DNA from: Alphaproteobacteria bacterium
Lineage (GTDB): Bacteria; Pseudomonadota; Alphaproteobacteria; Puniceispirillales; Puniceispirillaceae
Length of the DNA stretch: 10,760 nucleotides
NCBI GenBank assembly: GCA_011526395.1
Contig: WTHW01000064.1
Span: 1-10,760 of the forward strand
Direction of reading: 5' to 3'
The position numbers and the translations under genes are program-made. Numbering within the stretch: the stretch's first letter is position 1; each line of letters opens with the position of its first letter. Positions 6,117 through 10,760 of this stretch are shown piece by piece. The notes below the pieces were generated by a model. That model saw only the letters and a list, made by a program, of their open reading frames with translations, was not told where the DNA came from and searched no databases.

Positions 6117-8656
6117 CACGCACTGCCATCACGCAATCTGACCAAAGCTGGTCATTAGCATGGCGCCTAGCACGCCGTGAAATGAAGGGCAGCTTGTCGA
6201 AATTCCGTATCTTTTTATCAGCGCTTGTATTGGGCGTGGCTGCAATCGGTGCGGTGGGCTCTGTTGCAGAATCAATGCGCTCTGGCATCGGCGATAATGC
6301 GCGTATTTTATTGGGTGGTGATCTGGAGATCTCGTCACGCCATACACCAGTTGATGAGGTTATCACAAACACAGTCTCAGATTACGGCACTATTTCAAGC
6401 ACGATTGAAATGCGCGCCATGTTAAGAAATCCAGCCAATAATGAACGCAAATTAGTTGAGCTGAGAGCGGTAGATCAATCATGGCCACTTGTTGGTAATG
6501 CAAAGATTGACGGTCCAAGCAATCTAGCAGATGGCTTAAAAACAGGCAGTGCCTTACTGCAGCCCTCATTGATGAGAACACTTAAATTATCCATCGGTGA
6601 TGAGGTCACGCTAGGTGATGCAAATTTGACAGTCGCAGGCACTTTAGTCTCAGAGCCTGACAGATCAGTGAATTTTGGCGGTTTTGGTCCTCGCGTTCTG
6701 GTATCGCAAGAAACTGTAGCCCTAACAGGCCTCGTCAAACCAGGCTCTTTCATTAGTTTTCGCTCGAAAATCCTACTAGATGATCCAGCTTCAGCACAGC
6801 TCATCAAAAGCGAAATAGAAACAGCTCTAAAAGACACTCACGCTAGAATTCGTGACGTCTCCTCTGCAGCACCGGGTTTTGATACTTTTATCGCAAGGTC
6901 GGAGGCGTTTCTTATCCTGGTTGGCCTGACGGCACTGTTAATTGGCGGGCTTGGTGTTGGCTCAGCAGTTCGTGCTTGGTTGCACTCTAGAATGCCTGTC
7001 ATCGCCACTTTAAAATGTCTTGGCGCGCCATCCATTTTGATATACCGCGTCTATCTTTTGCAAATTATGGCTATCGCCTCGATTGGCGTTGTGATTGGCA
7101 TTTTCATTGCCGCAACCGCCCCAGCTTTAACAGCGACCGTGTTATCACAATATATCTCGGTGCCACCTGTTATTTCAATTTTCCCGCTACCGCTGGCCGT
7201 AGCTGGTGGTTTTGGTCTTCTGACAGCCTTTATTTTTACCCTATTGCCGCTATCTCGCGCCAGAGATATTCGCGCAAGCCAGCTGTTCCGCGCGCTTATC
7301 ACACCGCCAACTGGCCTGCCACCTGTTAGCGTTATCATCCGCATTATTGCCGCTGGCATTGCCTTAACGATTTTGGCACTTATTGCCACCAAAGATGTAC
7401 GTCTGACATTTGGATTTATCGGCGGCGCCTTGATGGCACTTGCCTTACTGGCACTGCTAGGTGAGGGCGTGATGAGGCTGATGCGTCGCCTGCCAAGCCC
7501 GTCTTACGTACCAGCGCGCCTTGCCTTATCAGCTATCACCCGGCAGGGCTCGCCTCTTCGTGCGATTATTATCGCGTTCGGGCTTGGTCTTTCTGTGTTG
7601 GTGGCCGTAACATTGACGCGCCATAATCTTGATCAGCAAATTACAAATCGTGTCGCTGATAAAGCGCCTGATTGGTTTTTCATTGATATTCAACCAGATC
7701 AAATTGCGCGATTTGATGAAATCACAGCGCAGACAGCTGGCATTTACGATGTGCAAAAGACACCTATGTTACGCGCCAGAGTCTCTGCGCTAGCCGGTGT
7801 GGATGCGGCTGACATAACGCCGCCAGAAGAATCAGCATGGATTTTGCGTGGTGATAGAGCCATCACATGGCAAGCAAAACAGCCACGAGGCGGCAAGATC
7901 ATTGAAGGTGAATGGTGGGATGAAAACTATCAAGGCCCGCCACTTATATCGATGTCAAAAGAAGCATTTGATGATTTTGAGCTCTCTTTAGGTGATACCG
8001 TTTCCATTAACGTGCTTGGGCGCAATATCACAGCGACCATCGCCAATACACGAGAAGTTGAATGGGAGAGTTTCTCTATCAATTTTGTGTTTATCCTATC
8101 GCCCGGCGTTCTTGAAAACGCACCCCATAGCTGGATAGCCACAACCTATGGGGATGATGATAAGTCTATCGATGCTATTGAAACAGCTGTAACAGACGCT
8201 TTTTCAAATGTGTCTGCCATTTCTGTGAAGGAGGCCGTTGCCGCGGCAACAAACATTTTGGATTTGCTTGGCGGCGCTATCAGATTAACAGCCCTTGTGA
8301 CGTTGGTGTCTGGCATTGCGGTGCTAGCTGGCACAGTGGCATCTTCTGAAGCACAGAGATTATCAGATTCCATCATTTTAAAAGTGCTTGGCGCACGGCG
8401 AAAAGATATCCTAATTGCATGGGTGATGGAATATGCATTGCTTGGCCTGCTAACGGCGATTTGTGCATCTGTTATCGGTACAGCTGCATCAGCTGCGCTT
8501 ATCACAGGGTTTTTGCGCGCAGAGTTCACACCAGATATTCTTGTGATTGGCACAACAGCAATCATCGGTGCTGGAGCGACTTGCTTGCTTGGCTTGTTTG
8601 GTGCGTGGCGCTCACTTGGTCATAGGCCTGCGCCTCACTTGCGTGAATTGGCATAA
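6113..8656 (+). CDS. ybbP: FtsX-family ABC permease YbbP, partner of YbbA
   Basis: The membrane subunit of the YbbA transporter (847 residues, usual YbbP size). About ten membrane segments can be placed: 31-52, 264-286, 315-343, 358-380, 408-426, 432-452, 483-501, 720-745, 768-797 and 806-830. Two large periplasmic domains lie at about 53-263 and 502-719. This is two FtsX/MacB-like units in one chain; the coupling-helix element appears twice as LKCLGAPSILI (300-310) and LKVLGARRKDI (757-767). ATG 6113 is chosen because it forms the typical ATGA overlap with the ybbA stop and has GAGG 7 bases upstream. A GTG two codons earlier (6107) is in frame but less likely. FtsX-like permeases also occur in LolCE and MacB; double-unit architecture plus the tesA neighbour favours YbbP. 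The substrate is inferred to be a hydrophobic ester or lipid. Confidence 0.92.
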   Translation: MTRTAITQSDQSWSLAWRLARREMKGSLSKFRIFLSALVLGVAAIGAVGSVAESMRSGIGDNARILLGGDLEISSRHTPVDEVITNTVSDYGTISSTIEMRAMLRNPANNERKLVELRAVDQSWPLVGNAKIDGPSNLADGLKTGSALLQPSLMRTLKLSIGDEVTLGDANLTVAGTLVSEPDRSVNFGGFGPRVLVSQETVALTGLVKPGSFISFRSKILLDDPASAQLIKSEIETALKDTHARIRDVSSAAPGFDTFIARSEAFLILVGLTALLIGGLGVGSAVRAWLHSRMPVIATLKCLGAPSILIYRVYLLQIMAIASIGVVIGIFIAATAPALTATVLSQYISVPPVISIFPLPLAVAGGFGLLTAFIFTLLPLSRARDIRASQLFRALITPPTGLPPVSVIIRIIAAGIALTILALIATKDVRLTFGFIGGALMALALLALLGEGVMRLMRRLPSPSYVPARLALSAITRQGSPLRAIIIAFGLGLSVLVAVTLTRHNLDQQITNRVADKAPDWFFIDIQPDQIARFDEITAQTAGIYDVQKTPMLRARVSALAGVDAADITPPEESAWILRGDRAITWQAKQPRGGKIIEGEWWDENYQGPPLISMSKEAFDDFELSLGDTVSINVLGRNITATIANTREVEWESFSINFVFILSPGVLENAPHSWIATTYGDDDKSIDAIETAVTDAFSNVSAISVKEAVAAATNILDLLGGAIRLTALVTLVSGIAVLAGTVASSEAQRLSDSIILKVLGARRKDILIAWVMEYALLGLLTAICASVIGTAASAALITGFLRAEFTPDILVIGTTAIIGAGATCLLGLFGAWRSLGHRPAPHLRELA

Positions 8657-8703
8657 TATTGCATAAGGCTTGTGATTAAGATTTTTAACGAGGGCGTTTC
8701 CTT

Positions 8704-9933
8704 ATGACGAAAGCACAATCCATCAATAAAGTTGTCCTAGCCTATTCTGGCGGACTTGATACATCTGTGATTTTGAAGTGGTTACAGGAAACCTATAATT
8801 GCGAAGTCATTACTTTTACAGCTGACTTGGGTCAAGGCGAAGATATTGAACCGGCCAGAGCAAAAGCAGAAATGCTTGGCATTAAGCAAATCTATATCGA
8901 AGATTTACGCGAAGAATTTGTACGTGATTATGTCTTCCCTATGTTCCGCGCGAACGCCCTATATGAAGGCCTTTATCTGCTAGGCACATCCATTGCGCGC
9001 CCCTTAATTGCAAAGCGCCAAATTGAAATTGCAAAAGAAGTTGGCGCTGATGCTGTTAGCCACGGCGCAACAGGCAAGGGAAATGATCAGGTTCGCTTCG
9101 AACTTGGCTATTATGCGCTTAACCCAGATATCAAAGTGATTGCACCATGGCGTGAATGGGATTTGGCATCTCGCACGAAATTGATCGCTTATGCAGAAGC
9201 CAATCAAATTCCTGTGCCAAAGGATAAAAGAGGTGAAGCCCCATTTTCAGTTGATGCGAATTTGCTTCATATCTCAGCAGAAGGAAAAGTGCTTGAGGAT
9301 CCTTGGATTGGCCCTGAAGAATATGTATTTTCCCGTTCAGTCTCACCTGAAGCGGCACCTGATGTCGCAACGGAAATCGAGATTCAATTCCATCATGGTG
9401 ACCCTGTGGCTATTGATGGCAAATCCATGACACCAGCTGAATTGCTAACAGAGTTAAACCGCTTAGGTGGCATGAACGGCATTGGTCGCCTTGATTTGGT
9501 TGAAAATCGTTTTGTTGGCATGAAATCACGCGGCATTTATGAAACACCAGGCGGCACTATCTTGCTAGAAGCGCGCCGCGCGATTGAATCTATCACGTTA
9601 GATAGGGGCGCAGCGCATCTAAAAGATGAGTTGATGCCGCGCTATGCTGAATTAGTCTATAATGGTTTCTGGTTTAGCCCAGAGCGTGAAATGCTACAAG
9701 CCGCCATTGATGCGAGCCAACCTGTTGTAAATGGCACTGTTCGCTTAAAACTTTACAAAGGTAATGTGATCGTAACAGGTCGCCAATCACCAAACTCTCT
9801 TTATTCAGAAGATTTGGTCACATTTGAAGAAGGCCAAGGTGATTATGACCACAATGACGCTCATGGCTTTATCAGATTACAGGCACTGCGTTTAAGAGTG
9901 CGTGAAATGGCAAGGCGCAAATCAGTTGAATAA
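8704..9933 (+). CDS. argG: Argininosuccinate synthase ArgG
   Basis: A cytoplasmic enzyme that condenses citrulline and aspartate with ATP to argininosuccinate, the penultimate step of arginine synthesis. It has 409 residues, typical of the short class of ArgG, unlike the longer E. coli form. The nucleotide-binding loop AYSGGLDTSVILKWL is at 13-27. The central GATGKGNDQVRFE (121-133) and APWREW (147-152) belong to the aspartate/citrulline/ATP site, and the YETPGGTIL element is in the C-terminal half. The ATG is preceded by GAGG 10 bases upstream. It lies 47 bases after ybbP with no terminator between them, so read-through is possible, but its metabolic role is unrelated. A perfect hairpin follows 18 bases after the stop. 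Confidence 0.97.
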   Translation: MTKAQSINKVVLAYSGGLDTSVILKWLQETYNCEVITFTADLGQGEDIEPARAKAEMLGIKQIYIEDLREEFVRDYVFPMFRANALYEGLYLLGTSIARPLIAKRQIEIAKEVGADAVSHGATGKGNDQVRFELGYYALNPDIKVIAPWREWDLASRTKLIAYAEANQIPVPKDKRGEAPFSVDANLLHISAEGKVLEDPWIGPEEYVFSRSVSPEAAPDVATEIEIQFHHGDPVAIDGKSMTPAELLTELNRLGGMNGIGRLDLVENRFVGMKSRGIYETPGGTILLEARRAIESITLDRGAAHLKDELMPRYAELVYNGFWFSPEREMLQAAIDASQPVVNGTVRLKLYKGNVIVTGRQSPNSLYSEDLVTFEEGQGDYDHNDAHGFIRLQALRLRVREMARRKSVE

Positions 9934-9951
9934 ATCAGCTGTTTAGGAGAG

Positions 9952-9974
9952 ATAGGGTATCAGTGATACCCTAT
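9952..9974. terminator. Perfect hairpin between convergent argG and small minus-strand gene, probable bidirectional terminator
   Basis: ATAGGGTATC (9952-9961) and GATACCCTAT (9965-9974) form a 10-base perfect stem with a 3-base AGT loop, just after argG. There is no long T run on either side, so it is not a textbook intrinsic terminator. The stop codon of the convergent small gene (9971-9973) lies inside the right arm. Termination in both directions is likely but not certain. Confidence 0.55.
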
Positions 9975-10198
9975 TCATCATTACAGACTGGACCAATAGT
10001 GCCGTCTAAATTTTGCTCTTTAAGCATGATGCCACCACCCACAGACCAGCTATAGCCTGTCTCGCGCAAGCCAGTCGGACAGGCGCGCGGTGTAACAATC
10101 TGATAGGCTTTTGAGCCAGCGCTATGCTTTGAGAATTCTTGCGCACCATCTGACATGCCGAGTGCTAGAAAGCTAAAAATACCGATTAGAACTGCCAT
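9971..10198 (-). CDS. Small hypothetical protein with hydrophobic N-terminus
   Basis: A 75-residue protein that I do not recognise. It starts with a hydrophobic stretch (MAVLIGIFSFLALGMSDGAQ) that could be a short membrane anchor or signal sequence, although it lacks the usual N-terminal positive charge. The rest is polar, with two cysteines (C40 and C72) that could form a disulfide if exported. Short patterns include YQIVTPRACPTGLRETGY and SWSVGGGIMLKEQNLDGTIG. The gene is supported by a good ribosome binding site (GAGGA, 5 bases before the ATG at 10198), an upstream promoter-like sequence, and isolation by hairpins on both sides. It converges on argG and lies downstream of sodB in the same direction, but a strong terminator separates it from sodB. 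Confidence 0.6.
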   Translation of the reverse strand: MAVLIGIFSFLALGMSDGAQEFSKHSAGSKAYQIVTPRACPTGLRETGYSWSVGGGIMLKEQNLDGTIGPVCNDE

Positions 10199-10203
10199 TT
10201 ATA

Positions 10204-10208
10204 TCCTC
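10204..10208 (-). promoter_or_regulatory. Ribosome binding site of the small hypothetical gene
   Basis: GAGGA on the minus strand, 5 bases before the ATG at 10198. It is one of the clearest ribosome binding sites in the window and the main argument that this short, unrecognised frame is translated. Confidence 0.6.
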
Positions 10209-10276
10209 ATTTATACAAAAGAATCAGGACCTTATCATTATGGTAAGACGAATAGCATTTTTATGCAAACCTGACC

Positions 10277-10306
10277 ATTATCACGCTAACTTTAAAATGC
10301 GGTCAT
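10277..10306 (-). promoter_or_regulatory. Possible promoter of the small hypothetical gene
   Basis: On the minus strand ATGACC (10301-10306) and GATAAT (10277-10282) are 18 bases apart, matching 4/6 and 5/6 of the sigma-70 consensus, just downstream of the sodB terminator. Transcription would start near 10270 and leave an untranslated leader of about 70 bases. That leader contains a weak 7-base stem (10231-10237 with 10241-10247, one G-T pair, loop TTA). Confidence 0.35.
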
Positions 10307-10315
10307 TTTAAGGCA

Positions 10316-10347
10316 AAAAAGCCCCTAAATGAATTTAGGGGCTTTTT
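10316..10347 (-). terminator. Intrinsic terminator of sodB (U-tract on both strands)
   Basis: AAAAAGCCCCTAAAT (10316-10330) pairs with ATTTAGGGGCTTTTT (10333-10347). The core is a GC-rich GCCCC/GGGGC stem flanked by A and T runs, giving a T tract after the hairpin on either strand. It lies 23 bases beyond the sodB stop and insulates the small gene downstream from sodB transcription. Confidence 0.88.
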
Positions 10348-10370
10348 CATTATCTTAATATAAATGCTGC

Positions 10371-10760
10371 TTAGCTCATACGAGAGGCAACATTTTCCCA
10401 ATTGACCAAATTATCAAAGAAATTTGTCAAATAAACCGGGCGTTTATTTCTGAAGTCGATATAGTAAGAATGTTCCCACACATCACAACCAAGCAACGCT
10501 GTTTGACCAAAGCAAAGTGGATTTACACCATTCTCTGTCTTTGTCACTTTTAAGCTGCCATCGCTTTCTTGAACAAGCCAGCACCAGCCTGAACCAAATT
10601 GCGCTGCACCAGCGGCACAGAACTCATCTTTAAAGTTTTCTGTTGAGCCAAAATTCTCGTTGATAGCTTTTTCTAGCTCAGTTGGCATAGCATTGCCATT
10701 TGGGCCCATCATTTCCCAGAATTGAATATGATTCCAATGCTGTGAGGCATTATTAAAGAT
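10371..10760 (-). CDS. sodB: Iron superoxide dismutase SodB (partial, N-terminus beyond right edge)
   Basis: Converts superoxide to oxygen and hydrogen peroxide in the cytoplasm. The 129 C-terminal residues are visible, starting IFNNASQHWNHIQFW. The metal ligands in this part are H11 of the fragment (WNH) and D93 and H97 (CDVWEHSYYID); the first histidine ligand lies outside the window. The FGSGWCWLV element and the C-terminal NWENVASRM are standard for Fe/Mn superoxide dismutases. A glutamine just before WNH (ASQHWNH), with no glutamine in the loop before DVWEH where manganese enzymes carry one, points to the iron type; a cambialistic enzyme is not excluded. About 65-70 N-terminal residues are missing. 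The gene ends in a strong intrinsic terminator, and its promoter is outside the window. Confidence 0.95.
   Translation of the reverse strand: MFNNASQHWNHIQFWEMMGPNGNAMPTELEKAINENFGSTENFKDEFCAAGAAQFGSGWCWLVQESDGSLKVTKTENGVNPLCFGQTALLGCDVWEHSYYIDFRNKRPVYLTNFFDNLVNWENVASRMS

Noticed and set aside
8146..8565. Minus-strand open frame of 139 codons opposite ybbP
   Set aside because: It is a low-complexity S/A/T/I-rich shadow of the ybbP membrane segments with no start signal.
10199..10213. TATAAA and a three-codon mini-frame just before the small hypothetical gene
   Set aside because: The -10-like box is too close to the start codon to leave a ribosome binding site on the transcript, and the tiny frame overlaps the Shine-Dalgarno sequence by chance.
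10231..10247. Short stem CTTATCA / TGGTAAG as a regulatory RNA element
   Set aside because: Only seven pairs with one G-T wobble and a three-base loop; too weak and without a known motif.
1..10760. CRISPR array, tRNA, rRNA, insertion sequence or phage attachment site
   Set aside because: No regularly spaced repeats, cloverleaf, transposase or integrase frames, or long direct repeats were seen on either strand.

Overview
The window looks like a stretch of chromosome from a free-living, probably marine, alphaproteobacterium with moderate to low GC. The reasons are an IalB-family secreted protein next to rlmN, an ECF sigma factor paired with a ChrR-type cupin anti-sigma factor, and a tesA/ybbA-ybbP divergon in a compact, mainly housekeeping layout. 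The genus cannot be fixed from the sequence; a SAR116-like or related lineage is only a guess. No rRNA, tRNA, CRISPR array, insertion sequence or phage gene was recognised.

Layout from left to right. On the minus strand are a 5' portion of a Bax inhibitor-1 (YccA/YbhL) membrane protein that runs off the left edge, then rlmN, then an ialB-like gene whose end overlaps the rlmN start by 10 bases. An AT-rich region with a possible promoter follows. On the plus strand come an ECF sigma factor and, directly after it, its ChrR-like anti-sigma factor. The anti-sigma gene converges on a DUF3429 membrane-protein gene so closely that the two stop codons share the bases TTAA. The DUF3429 gene lies 2 bases downstream of tesA (both minus strand). 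tesA is divergent from ybbA-ybbP (plus strand, ATGA overlap), the same arrangement as in E. coli. argG follows on the plus strand. A perfect hairpin then separates argG from a small minus-strand gene of unknown function, and a strong intrinsic terminator separates that gene from a minus-strand iron superoxide dismutase gene cut by the right edge.

Functional groups: (1) an envelope module, TesA plus the YbbA/YbbP type VII ABC transporter, possibly with the DUF3429 protein; (2) a stress-signalling pair, ECF sigma and ChrR-like anti-sigma, which in relatives such as Rhodobacter sphaeroides responds to singlet oxygen and organic peroxide; (3) housekeeping genes rlmN, argG and sodB. The most unusual point is that the anti-sigma factor keeps all four metal ligands of its C-terminal cupin but has lost both cysteines of the N-terminal zinc anti-sigma motif and probably its N-terminal histidine. 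No clearly new multi-gene system was found.
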